From Pyxidicoccus xibeiensis (GTDB taxonomy: Bacteria; Myxococcota; Myxococcia; Myxococcales; Myxococcaceae), in the NCBI RefSeq assembly GCF_024198175.1, contig NZ_JAJVKV010000002.1, positions 930,001-994,000 of the forward strand: a stretch of 64,000 nucleotides of DNA, given 5' to 3'. Numbering within the stretch: position 1 is the first letter of the stretch; the number at the start of each line of letters is the position of its first letter. Shown one piece after another: positions 7,182-15,060 of the stretch. The position numbers and the translations under genes were made by a program. Under the pieces are notes generated by a model. That model searched no databases. It saw nothing but the letters and a program-made list of their open reading frames with translations, and was not told where the DNA came from.

Positions 7182-9242
7182 TCAGCCGGCGAACACCGAG
7201 CGGCGCTCGCGCAGCAGCGACTGGAGCATGCCCTGGATGGACTCGCGGGTGCGCTCGGTGAGGCGCTGCACCTCGCCCAGGTCCTCCGCGGCCTCCGGGG
7301 ACAGGCCGTCCATGCTCATGGGCTCACCGAAGCGGATGCTCCACTTGGCGGGCAGGGGCAGCGGCCCCAGCGGGGTGAGCGGCACGAAGGGCAGGCCGAG
7401 GAAGGACGCGGGGAGGCGGCCCAGCAGCGGGGACGTCTCCTCCGCGCCGACGATGGCCACCGGGACGATGGGGGCACCGGTGCGCAGCGCCAGCTTCACG
7501 AAGCCGCCGCGCCCGAAGCGCTTCAGCTTGTAGCGCTCCGCGAAGGGCTTGCTCAGGGCCTGGTAGCCCTCCGGGAAGACCACCAGCGGGCGTTGCTCGT
7601 CGAGCAGCCGCAGCGCGTTCTCCGGGCAGGCCCGCACCGCGCCCAGGCGGTTGAAGAGCGTGCCCAGCACGGGCGCGTGGAAGACCTGGTCCTCCACCAG
7701 CCACCGCGCCTCGCGCAGGTCCGGGCGCTCGCGCGAGATGACCAGCGACATCACCAGCCCGTCGTAGGGCAGGGCACCCGAGTGGTTGGCCACCAGGATG
7801 GCCGCGCCGCGCGGGACGTGGTCCACGCCCTGCACGGCCACGCGCCAGTACTGCGAGTAGAGGAACTCCAGCACCGGGTCCAGGCGCTCCACCAGCGACG
7901 GGTCCTTGCCGTACTCGTCGATGCTGGCGCCACCGCCCGTGCCCAGCCCGGCGCGCACCGCGCCCATCAGCCCGTTCATCGCGCCCATGGCCCGGCCCAG
8001 CCCCTCGCTCGCCAGCGCCTGGCCGGCGATGTCCCTTGCCAGCGACAGCATCCCCGCGGCCCGCTGCGCGAGCGGACGCGGCGCCTCGGGCTCGCGCACC
8101 TGCTCGGTGAAGAACGGCTCGCTCGGTGTCTCGCTCGCGTGGGGCGGTGGCACCAGGGACAGCGGCCCCCGGCGGCCCGGTGGGAACTCGTCACGCGTGG
8201 CGTCCGGCACCTCCACCTCTGGCTCCAGCCCCGACGTGTCTCCGTCGCCGCTGGCCTCCGTCACCGACAGCGTCACGGACAGCTCCATCCCGGACGTGTC
8301 CCAGGTGGAGTCCTCCGCGTCGTCCTCGTCCTCCTCGTCGTCGCGCTCGTCGTCCCCGGCGGGGCCGAAGCCTCCCTCGGCCTCGGCCTCCAGGTCATAG
8401 GCGCCGTCGGGCTCGAGCCCTTCTCCGTCCTCGTCGCCGTCGGGCGACTCGGAGGCTTCGTCGTCGAAGTCCTCGGCGGAGCCCCGGGCCTGCGCGGCGG
8501 CATGGCGGTCCAGCACCTCGGCCACGACGACCTCGGCGGCGGCCTCGGCCACCTGCGCCGCGACGGTGGCCGCGAGCTCGCGCTCACGCTCCGGGCGCTG
8601 CGTGGAGGGGCTGTGGTCCAGCACCTCCTCCACGGCGGCCTCGGCCAGCTCGGTGGCCAGCTCCGTGGCCATCAGCCGGTCGACGTCCGCCTCGGGGCCC
8701 TGGCCATGTTGGCGCTCCAGGGCCTCGTCCACCGCGACCTTCGCCGTGGCCTCGGCCACCTCGGCGGCCAGCGCCTCGGCCAGCGCGTGGTCCACCTCCC
8801 GCTGCTTCGGGGTGCGAGCGCCTGCCTCGTCCGACAGCACCGGCTTGCGCGCCGGAGGCGGCCGGCGCGGGGTGACGGGCGCGGCCGGCTCTCGCAGCGG
8901 CAGCCCCGGCTCCTCTTCCGTCATGCGCGCGGAGTCGGACGGACGCGGCGCGCTGCCGCCGGCCGCGGGCTTGCGCTCCCGTGACGCGGGCGCCTTGCGC
9001 CCCTTGCCGGCCGAGCCGTCCGCCTTCGCCGCCACGGGCTTCTTCCCGGAAGCGGAGGCCGCCTTGCCTCCGCCCTCCTTCACCCGTGAGGACTGCTTCG
9101 CCGGCGCGGACTTCTTCGCGGCGGCCTTGCGCCCGGAGCGCGTGCTCGCGCTGTCGGCGTCCTTCGCACCGCCGGCGGGCTCGCCGTCGCGGGACGCGGC
9201 ACCGCGCTGGAAGGGATCATTCCCGAGGACACCCTTGGCCAT
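7182..9242 (-). CDS. PlsC-type acyltransferase with long Lys/Ala-rich and acidic N-terminal extension
   Basis: A 686-residue protein with AGGAG before the ATG. The C-terminal 260 residues are a glycerolipid acyltransferase domain of the NHSG type: NHSGALPYDG (active-site His and Asp), VFPEGYQALSKP, and GAPIVPVAIVGAEE. Such enzymes transfer acyl chains to lipid acceptors at the inner membrane. The N-terminal 430 residues are unusual. Residues about 20-120 are Lys/Ala/Pro-rich like histone H1 tails (KAAAKKSAPAKQ). Three related helical repeats follow, ending in VDEALERQ, VEEVLDHS and VAEVLDRH, and then a strongly acidic linker. The SDR gene just upstream ends two bases before this start, so the two form an operon. 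The acyl acceptor cannot be told from sequence. Confidence 0.85.
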   Translation of the reverse strand: MAKGVLGNDPFQRGAASRDGEPAGGAKDADSASTRSGRKAAAKKSAPAKQSSRVKEGGGKAASASGKKPVAAKADGSAGKGRKAPASRERKPAAGGSAPRPSDSARMTEEEPGLPLREPAAPVTPRRPPPARKPVLSDEAGARTPKQREVDHALAEALAAEVAEATAKVAVDEALERQHGQGPEADVDRLMATELATELAEAAVEEVLDHSPSTQRPERERELAATVAAQVAEAAAEVVVAEVLDRHAAAQARGSAEDFDDEASESPDGDEDGEGLEPDGAYDLEAEAEGGFGPAGDDERDDEEDEDDAEDSTWDTSGMELSVTLSVTEASGDGDTSGLEPEVEVPDATRDEFPPGRRGPLSLVPPPHASETPSEPFFTEQVREPEAPRPLAQRAAGMLSLARDIAGQALASEGLGRAMGAMNGLMGAVRAGLGTGGGASIDEYGKDPSLVERLDPVLEFLYSQYWRVAVQGVDHVPRGAAILVANHSGALPYDGLVMSLVISRERPDLREARWLVEDQVFHAPVLGTLFNRLGAVRACPENALRLLDEQRPLVVFPEGYQALSKPFAERYKLKRFGRGGFVKLALRTGAPIVPVAIVGAEETSPLLGRLPASFLGLPFVPLTPLGPLPLPAKWSIRFGEPMSMDGLSPEAAEDLGEVQRLTERTRESIQGMLQSLLRERRSVFAG

Positions 9243-9244
9243 GA

Positions 9245-10207
9245 CTAGCTCCTCCTCAGCGCCGCAGCGGCGTCCCTGACGTGATGGAAGGGAATGAAGC
9301 CGAGCACGGACCCGGCGCGCTCGCCGTCCGCGACCCACGAGTAATGGATGTAGTCGAGGAGGGCCACGGGCAACGTGGCCGCTCCCACCACATCCAGCGT
9401 GTGCAGGGCGGCCCGGAAGAGCGGCCCCGGCAGGGGGAGCGGCCGGCCACCCGCCTGCTGGATGAGGCCGGACAGCGGCAGGACGCCCCGTCCCACGATG
9501 TTGAACTCGCCGGAGGCCTCCGCGCGCAGCGCATGGTGCAGCGCCCGGCCGGCGTCCTCTTCGTGCAGGCCCTGCCACAGCGGGTCGAACCCCAGCAGCG
9601 TGGGCACCAGGTCGCGCTTCAACAGGCGCGTGGCGGGGCTGTCCACCGAAGGGCCGAGCACCGGCGCGAAGCGCAGCACCAGCACGCGCATGTCCGGGTG
9701 CCGCTCGCGGAAGGCGCGCACCTGGCCCTCCACCTCCACCTTGTCGGTGACGAAGCGGCTGTGCGGACAGCCCTGCAGCGGCGAGTCCTCGCGCAAGAGC
9801 GCGGGGTTGTTGCCGCGCGCGCCGTAGACGGCCGTCATGGAGGGCACCACCAGCCGCGGCAGCCGCGCCCGGCCTGAGGCCGTCAGCACGTTCATGGTGC
9901 CGATGACCTCCAGCTCGTGCGCCAGCGAGCCGCTGCGGATGGGGCCGTACAGGAAGGCCAGGTGGTAGAGCGCGTCCACGGGGCGCTCGCTGAGCGCGTC
10001 CGTGAGCTCCGCCTCCGCGTCGTACCGGGTGAGGTCCACCCGGTGGTACTCCACCTTGGCACCTTCAGGACGTGCCACGTCCAGTACCAGGATGCTCTCC
10101 ACGTCCGGGTCGCGCTCCAGCCGCTGGAGCAGCAGCTTCCCGTAGTCGCCGCTCGCGCCGGTGACGGCGACGCGCAGCCGCCCCTTGCCTGGTCGTGACA
10201 CGTCCAT
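9245..10207 (-). CDS. NAD-dependent epimerase/dehydratase-family (SDR) protein
   Basis: A 320-residue extended SDR. The N-terminal Rossmann motif is VTGASGDYGKLLLQRL (GxxGxxG), with an acidic residue at the end of the second strand (LVLDVARPEG) that favours NAD(H) over NADP(H). The active-site region has SMTAVYG, while the usual YxxxK is not clear, so catalysis is uncertain. The C-terminal part (HEEDAGRALHHAL, EFNIVGRG) is typical of the epimerase family. It is followed after two bases by the PlsC-type gene. From memory, a similar epimerase-acyltransferase pair occurs in mycobacteria, which suggests the two act on one lipid or glycolipid; that is inference. mutL lies divergently 102 bases away. 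Confidence 0.85.
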   Translation of the reverse strand: MDVSRPGKGRLRVAVTGASGDYGKLLLQRLERDPDVESILVLDVARPEGAKVEYHRVDLTRYDAEAELTDALSERPVDALYHLAFLYGPIRSGSLAHELEVIGTMNVLTASGRARLPRLVVPSMTAVYGARGNNPALLREDSPLQGCPHSRFVTDKVEVEGQVRAFRERHPDMRVLVLRFAPVLGPSVDSPATRLLKRDLVPTLLGFDPLWQGLHEEDAGRALHHALRAEASGEFNIVGRGVLPLSGLIQQAGGRPLPLPGPLFRAALHTLDVVGAATLPVALLDYIHYSWVADGERAGSVLGFIPFHHVRDAAAALRRS

Positions 10208-10309
10208 ACGCGGTGGCGGGTGTTAGCCCAGACGCCCGGGAATGTCAGCCGCCACCCGTGCCGACTCGCTGGACAACGTCCTTTGGGTGGCGGAGGGTGA
10301 ACGATCGCC

Positions 10310-12193
10310 ATGGCCCGCATCGCGCGTCTGAGTGACGTCCTCATCAACAAGATTGCCGCCGGTGAGGTGGTGGAGCGCCCCGCCTCCGTGGTGAAGGAGC
10401 TGGTGGAGAACTCGCTCGACGCGGGTGCCAGCACCGTGCGCGTCGAGCTGGAGGGCGGCGGCGTGGACCGCATCATCGTCTCCGACGACGGGCACGGCAT
10501 GGGCCGGCAGGACGCCGTGGCCTGCCTGGAGCGTCACGCCACCAGCAAGCTGCGCGAGCTGGACGACCTCTTCCACATCGACTCCATGGGCTTCCGGGGC
10601 GAGGCGATTCCGGCCATCGCTTCCGTCTCCCGGTTCACACTCCACACCGCCGAGGTGGGCGCGGACGTGGGCACGCGCGTGACGGTGGAGGGGGGAGGGG
10701 CGCCGGTGGTGGAGGACGCGCCGCCGCGCACGGGCACCGTCATCAGCGTGGAGGACCTGTTCTTCAACGTGCCCGCGCGCCGCAAGTTCCTGCGCCGCGG
10801 GGACACCGAGCTGAAGCACGCGGAGGAGGCCGTGGTGCGCCTGGCGCTGGCGTACCCGGAGGTGGGCTTCTTCGCCTCGCACGACGGCGCCACGCTCTTC
10901 TCCAGCGCGGCCTGCCCGGAGGACCCGCGCGAGCGCATCGCCGCGGCCCTGGGCCCCACCGCGCACCCGCACCTGTTCCCGGTGGAGGAGCGGCGGCTGG
11001 GCATCGCCGTCACCGGCTACGCCGCGTCGCCCGAGTTCACCTTCAACAACGCGCGCGGCCTCTACACCTACGTCAACCGCCGCTACGTGAGGGACCGGGG
11101 CCTCATCGGCACCGTCCAGCGCGCGTACCAGGACTTCCTCGCCGCGGGCCGCCAGCCCGTCGTCGTGCTCCACATCGACGTGGACCCGCGCGCGGTGGAC
11201 GTCAACGTGCACCCGCAGAAGCAGGAGGTGCGCTTCGCCGACGCGCGCGGCGTGCAGGAGGCGGTGACGGCCGCGCTCACCCGCATGCTGCGCGCCGCCC
11301 CGTGGCTGGGCGCCGTGCCGGAGGGTGGGGCGCCCCAGCCGGGCCAGCCGCGCGAGGCCGCCCACTACGCGCTCGCCGTGGAGCGCTTCCTCACCCGCGC
11401 GCAGGAGGCCACCTGGGGCGCGCCGCTGCCCACCGCCATGGATGCGCCGGGGGCCGGGCCCGCCGGGAGCGGCCGGGCGCCGCTGGGGCCCTATGTGCCG
11501 GGGAACATGCCTCCGGGCGCCGCGCCGGGCGCGCTGCCCTTCGCCGCAAGCCCGGGCCAGGCGCCGGCCTTCGGACAGGCGCAGCCCCAGCTCAACGAGG
11601 CGCCTCCGCCGGGCTACTTCGCCGCGCTGCGGCCCCTGGGACTGCTGGGCGGCCGCTTCCACGTGTGCGAGGGCCCGGGCGGCACGCTGGTGGTGCTGGA
11701 CCCGCACGCCGCGCTGGAGCGCGCGCGCCTGACGGGCTACCTGCGCGCGCTGGACGACGCGAAGGCGCCTCCGCCACCGTCGCTGTTCGGCACTACGCTG
11801 GAACTGCCGGTGCCGGCCGCGAAGGCGCTGGTGGAGGGGCGCGAGGCCCTGTCCCGCCTGGGCTTCGACCTGGAGCCCTTCGGCGGCACCACGGTGGCGC
11901 TGAAGACGGTGCCTCCGGGCCTGGAGGGCGTGGACGCACGCTCGCTGCTGGAGGCGCTGGCCCGCGCGCTCCCGCCGAAGGGGGCCACCCTGGACGCCGT
12001 CTCGCTGGCGGAGGCGGTGCGGGTGATGGCGTGCCATGCCGCGCGCCGCGCCGGGGCCTCGCCGCTCACCGACGCGCAGTTCCGCGCGCTGCTCGGCGAG
12101 CTGGACCGCGCGGACTTCCACCCCGCCTGCATCCACGGCACGGTGGTGGTGCTGGAGATGCCCCTGCTGGAGCTGGAGCGCCGCGCCCGCTGA
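10310..12193 (+). CDS. mutL: DNA mismatch repair protein MutL
   Basis: A 627-residue MutL with GGAGGGTGA before the ATG. The N-terminal GHL ATPase is textbook: INKIAAGEVVERPASVVKEL with catalytic Glu30, ENSLDAGA with Asn34, SDDGHGMG, and FRGEAIPAIASVS. A transducer domain follows (DVNVHPQKQEVRF). A Pro/Ala/Gly-rich linker (about residues 355-430) leads to the dimerisation domain, which has VVLDPHAALERARL, ACHAARRAGASPLT and a final CIHGTVVVLE. MutL couples mismatch recognition by MutS to strand removal. The endonuclease-type motif is incomplete: the Asp, His and first Glu are present but the second Glu is not (see findings). The gene stands alone on its strand, divergent from the SDR gene. 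Confidence 0.97.
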   Translation: MARIARLSDVLINKIAAGEVVERPASVVKELVENSLDAGASTVRVELEGGGVDRIIVSDDGHGMGRQDAVACLERHATSKLRELDDLFHIDSMGFRGEAIPAIASVSRFTLHTAEVGADVGTRVTVEGGGAPVVEDAPPRTGTVISVEDLFFNVPARRKFLRRGDTELKHAEEAVVRLALAYPEVGFFASHDGATLFSSAACPEDPRERIAAALGPTAHPHLFPVEERRLGIAVTGYAASPEFTFNNARGLYTYVNRRYVRDRGLIGTVQRAYQDFLAAGRQPVVVLHIDVDPRAVDVNVHPQKQEVRFADARGVQEAVTAALTRMLRAAPWLGAVPEGGAPQPGQPREAAHYALAVERFLTRAQEATWGAPLPTAMDAPGAGPAGSGRAPLGPYVPGNMPPGAAPGALPFAASPGQAPAFGQAQPQLNEAPPPGYFAALRPLGLLGGRFHVCEGPGGTLVVLDPHAALERARLTGYLRALDDAKAPPPPSLFGTTLELPVPAAKALVEGREALSRLGFDLEPFGGTTVALKTVPPGLEGVDARSLLEALARALPPKGATLDAVSLAEAVRVMACHAARRAGASPLTDAQFRALLGELDRADFHPACIHGTVVVLEMPLLELERRAR

Positions 12194-12366
12194 CGCCTGT
12201 GTCCGAGCCGGGCGGCCGGAATCCCCAGTCGCGCCGGGCCCTTGCGCGTCCGGAAAATTGACGCGTGGGAGGTCGCTGCTACCGTGCGCCACACGCCTGT
12301 AGCACGGGGCGGACCCAGCAAGGACGTACGGCACGAGCACTCACGGCAACGAACGGGAGCGGGCAC

Positions 12367-12522
12367 ATGCACGGCGTCATCACCCTGCGGGACGTGGTCG
12401 CCAACCTGGGTGTGGTGCTCCGCGAGTATGGCGCCGGCTGCGCCATGCGCTGCCTGCTGGCCACCTTGCGCCGCAAGCGGACCACCTTCCTGGAAATCGC
12501 GCTGTGCCCCAAGCGTCCCTGA
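12367..12522 (+). CDS. Small protein of unknown function
   Basis: A 51-residue, basic, Leu/Arg-rich protein that starts at an ATG preceded by GGAGCGGG. Sequence features are ITLRDVVANLGVVLREYGAG and two Cys residues close together near residues 23-27. No signal peptide is present and no family is recognised. The ribosome site, the position between mutL and the outer-membrane protein gene, and the strong third-position G/C bias support a real gene. The frame can be extended upstream to 12265, but that part has no ribosome site and a composition unlike coding DNA. Confidence 0.5.
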   Translation: MHGVITLRDVVANLGVVLREYGAGCAMRCLLATLRRKRTTFLEIALCPKRP

Positions 12523-12539
12523 CGCCAGAGTTCCCTTCG

Positions 12540-13292
12540 ATGCTCCGCCGCCTCCTGCCGACGCTCTCCCTGTTGCTCGCCGCCCCCGCCTTCGCCCAGG
12601 ACGCCCAGGCGCCCGAGGACGCCGCCGAGGAGGTCTCCACGGATCTGAATGGGGTGGGGCGCATCTCCATCCAGGGCGGCTGGCGCGTCACCTCCAACGA
12701 GACGCTCTACACGAGCTGGTACGGGCGCCCCTTGAACGCGGGGCTGCCGCGCGCCCGCGAGGCGGCGGGAGGGCCGCTGGTGGTGGGCTCGTTCGCCTTC
12801 GCCATCACCGACATGGTGGAACTGGGCATTGACCTGTTCGCCACCGGCGGGCGGCTGTACCTCAACGAGCGGGAGGCGGGCTCGGACGTCATCACCGAGC
12901 GTCGCTTCGAGACGTTGAGCTTCGGCGCGCTGGTGGGGCTGCGCTTCCAGACGGTGCTGCCCGAGGTGGGGCCGTACGGGTTGGTGCCCTTCGCCGGCAT
13001 CCTGACCGGGCCCTCGCTCGTCTCCTCGAAGCGCCAGGGGGACAAGGTCCAGGAGGCCACCACCCAGGCGTGGGTCGGCTCCCTGGGGGCCACCCTGCGC
13101 CTGTCTCCCCGCTGGGGCCTCACGGCGGAGTACCGCCTGGCCTTCGCGCGCGGGCCGGTGGTCCACCCCCTGGAGCCGGGCAACGAGAAGCCGCCCACCA
13201 GCTCCTTCAGCACGGGCGGCAACTGGCTCACCCTGGGCGTCACCTACAGCTTCCCGGCGGAGCCCACCCGGCCCTTGCCCTCCGGCCTGTAG
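12540..13292 (+). CDS. Predicted outer-membrane beta-barrel protein
   Basis: A 250-residue exported protein. The start at 12540 gives a clean signal peptide (RRLLPTLSLLLAAPAFAQ) with cleavage after Ala-Gln. A GTG at 12504 would add 12 residues and spoil it. The mature part is made of alternating amphipathic strands with many Gly and aromatic residues (ISIQGGWRVTSNETLYTSWY, WGLTAEYRLAFARG) and ends in a strand, LTLGVTYSF, of the type that closes outer-membrane barrels. This fits a small outer-membrane porin-like or OmpW/OmpA-type barrel. No specific function can be assigned. Confidence 0.75.
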   Translation: MLRRLLPTLSLLLAAPAFAQDAQAPEDAAEEVSTDLNGVGRISIQGGWRVTSNETLYTSWYGRPLNAGLPRAREAAGGPLVVGSFAFAITDMVELGIDLFATGGRLYLNEREAGSDVITERRFETLSFGALVGLRFQTVLPEVGPYGLVPFAGILTGPSLVSSKRQGDKVQEATTQAWVGSLGATLRLSPRWGLTAEYRLAFARGPVVHPLEPGNEKPPTSSFSTGGNWLTLGVTYSFPAEPTRPLPSGL

Positions 13293-13401
13293 AGCGGGCA
13301 GGCGGTCGAGACTCGGGCTGTCGGCTACCGGAAATGGACCGCCGTGACGGCGGTGTTCCGCTCCGGAAATTATCGCCATACGCCCGGGAGAACTCTTTAC
13401 G

Positions 13402-14409
13402 ATGCGTGAGTCGGCCGAGATCGTTTCCACGCCCAGGAAGATGTCCATGCCAGAGCAGCCCAAGACAGACGTTGAGAAGGAGCTGGCGGACCTCCGCCGT
13501 GAGATCGTCGAGGCCCGCAACCTCGTCATCAAGAGCGACAACCTGCTGAAGAACCTCCATGCGGAGGTGAAGGCGGTGGGCAAGCGCCACGAGGACTTCC
13601 AGAAGCGGCAGTGGATCTCCTCCGCCGCGGCCTACGTCCTCTTCGCCGTCATCGCCGTGGGCGCCGCGCTGATGATCACCAGCGCGCGCAGCTCCAGCGC
13701 CACGGGCGAGCGCGAGCGCCTGGAGAAGATGGTCGCCGACCTCACCGGGCAGTTGGAGAAGCAGCGCGCGGACACCGCGACGCACCAGACGGCCCAGCGC
13801 GCCGCGTCCGAAGTCTACAAGATGATGACCAACCTCCCCGGTGACGAGCGCCTCAAGGGCATCGACGCGCTGGTGAAGCTGGACACGTCCCGCCTGAGCT
13901 CCCTGGAGCGCCAGGCCCTCAACGACCGCGCCGCCGTGCTCCGCCGCGAGACGGGCGACGCCGCCTTCGAGCGCGGGAAGATTGCCTTCCGCAAGAACGA
14001 GATGGACGTCGTCGTGACGGAGATGGAGCGCTTCCTGGCCATGAACCCGCCGCAGGAGCAGGCGCTGGACGCGTCCTTCTTCCTGGGCACGGCGTACAAC
14101 CAGACGCGCAAGCACGACAAGGCCGTGCCCCTGCTGGCCCGCTTCGTCGAGGGCGACCGCGCCTCCAAGACGCGTGACTACGCCATGCTGCTGCTGGCCC
14201 AGTCGTACCAGGAGGTCGGCCAGTTCGATAAGGCGCTGGAGACCGCGCGTGACGCGGCCGGCACCTACCCGAACAGCCAGTACCAGCCGCAGTACCGGGG
14301 CCGCATCGCCACGGTGAAGCGCGTCATGAACCCGGAGGCCGCCGCCGCTGCCCCGGGCGCCGCGCCCGCCGCCGCCCCCGCGCAGGTCGCGACCCCCGCG
14401 GGCCAGTAG
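13402..14409 (+). CDS. Membrane-anchored coiled-coil TPR protein
   Basis: 335 residues: an N-terminal charged coiled coil (about 20-75), one transmembrane helix (about 77-95, AAAYVLFAVIAVGAALMI), a second short coiled coil, and then a periplasmic TPR-like region. Examples are FERGKIAFRKNEMDVVVTEM, FFLGTAYNQTRKHDKAV and LLAQSYQEVGQFDKAL. The end is an Ala/Pro-rich tail. The layout resembles YbgF/CpoB-like or other TPR scaffold proteins that hold envelope complexes together, but no family is certain. The ATG at 13402 has GGGAGA nine bases before it. An ATG at 13447 preceded by AGGAAG is an alternative. The next gene (14536) is also a small membrane protein and may share its transcript. Confidence 0.8.
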   Translation: MRESAEIVSTPRKMSMPEQPKTDVEKELADLRREIVEARNLVIKSDNLLKNLHAEVKAVGKRHEDFQKRQWISSAAAYVLFAVIAVGAALMITSARSSSATGERERLEKMVADLTGQLEKQRADTATHQTAQRAASEVYKMMTNLPGDERLKGIDALVKLDTSRLSSLERQALNDRAAVLRRETGDAAFERGKIAFRKNEMDVVVTEMERFLAMNPPQEQALDASFFLGTAYNQTRKHDKAVPLLARFVEGDRASKTRDYAMLLLAQSYQEVGQFDKALETARDAAGTYPNSQYQPQYRGRIATVKRVMNPEAAAAAPGAAPAAAPAQVATPAGQ

Positions 14410-14535
14410 TCGGGCCACGCGGTGTCGTCCCACCCCCACCGGAGGACGGTGGGGGACGCGCCACCTCCCACCCGTCAACGGTGGGAACACGGAAGCGTTG
14501 CCACACGGGGTCCACGGTCGTAAGACCTGGGCCCC

Positions 14536-15048
14536 GTGTCCGCTCCCGACCCCCGGAAAGACCCCCGCTTCCGCCGCTACCGTGGTGCCGCGTATGGGGT
14601 GTACATCCTCCTCACCACCCTCTTCTCCATCTGGATTCTCTGGAGCGTGGGCCGCTCGGTGGCGGCCATGACGCCGGAGAAGCCGCCCAACGCCACCCAG
14701 GCGCTCACCTTCCGCGAGTGCCTGGACGGCGCGCGGACGCTGTGGACGGAGCTGGAGTCCGGGCGCGAGAAGCTGGTGAACGTGTCGCCCGCCCAGGACG
14801 TGGACCAGGAGTGGATGCGCTTCCGGACGGCGTGGCTGGAGCGGCTGCGCCAGCGCGAGTCCGAGTGCGCCCTCAACTCGAGGGAGCGCGAGCCCCTGCG
14901 CGCCGTCTTCCGTCGCCTGGAGGGCGTGCAGGACCTCTACACCATCCACGCGGTGCAGTACGCGGGCGAGGTGGGCGGCGCGGTGGACGCGCTGCATGAC
15001 GCCTTCGAGACCGCGAAGCGCAGCCCCGGTGCCGGCCGGCTCCCCTGA
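14536..15048 (+). CDS. Small single-pass membrane protein of unknown function
   Basis: A 170-residue protein starting at GTG. A basic N-terminus (RKDPRFRRYRG) precedes one transmembrane helix (about 20-42, YGVYILLTTLFSIWILWSVG). The remaining 125 residues are a helical, charged periplasmic or cytoplasmic domain with a Cys at FRECLDGARTLW and another at ESECAL. The family is not recognised. No good ribosome site is seen before the GTG, so the start is uncertain. It ends 12 bases before the stop of a convergent lipoprotein gene. Confidence 0.65.
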   Translation: MSAPDPRKDPRFRRYRGAAYGVYILLTTLFSIWILWSVGRSVAAMTPEKPPNATQALTFRECLDGARTLWTELESGREKLVNVSPAQDVDQEWMRFRTAWLERLRQRESECALNSREREPLRAVFRRLEGVQDLYTIHAVQYAGEVGGAVDALHDAFETAKRSPGAGRLP

Positions 15049-15060
15049 GCCAGCAAGGGC

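Noticed and set aside
12242..12832. A 196-codon plus-strand frame overlapping the small gene and the outer-membrane protein gene
   Set aside because: Out of frame with both better-supported genes, and its translation is Arg/Pro/Ala-rich noise.
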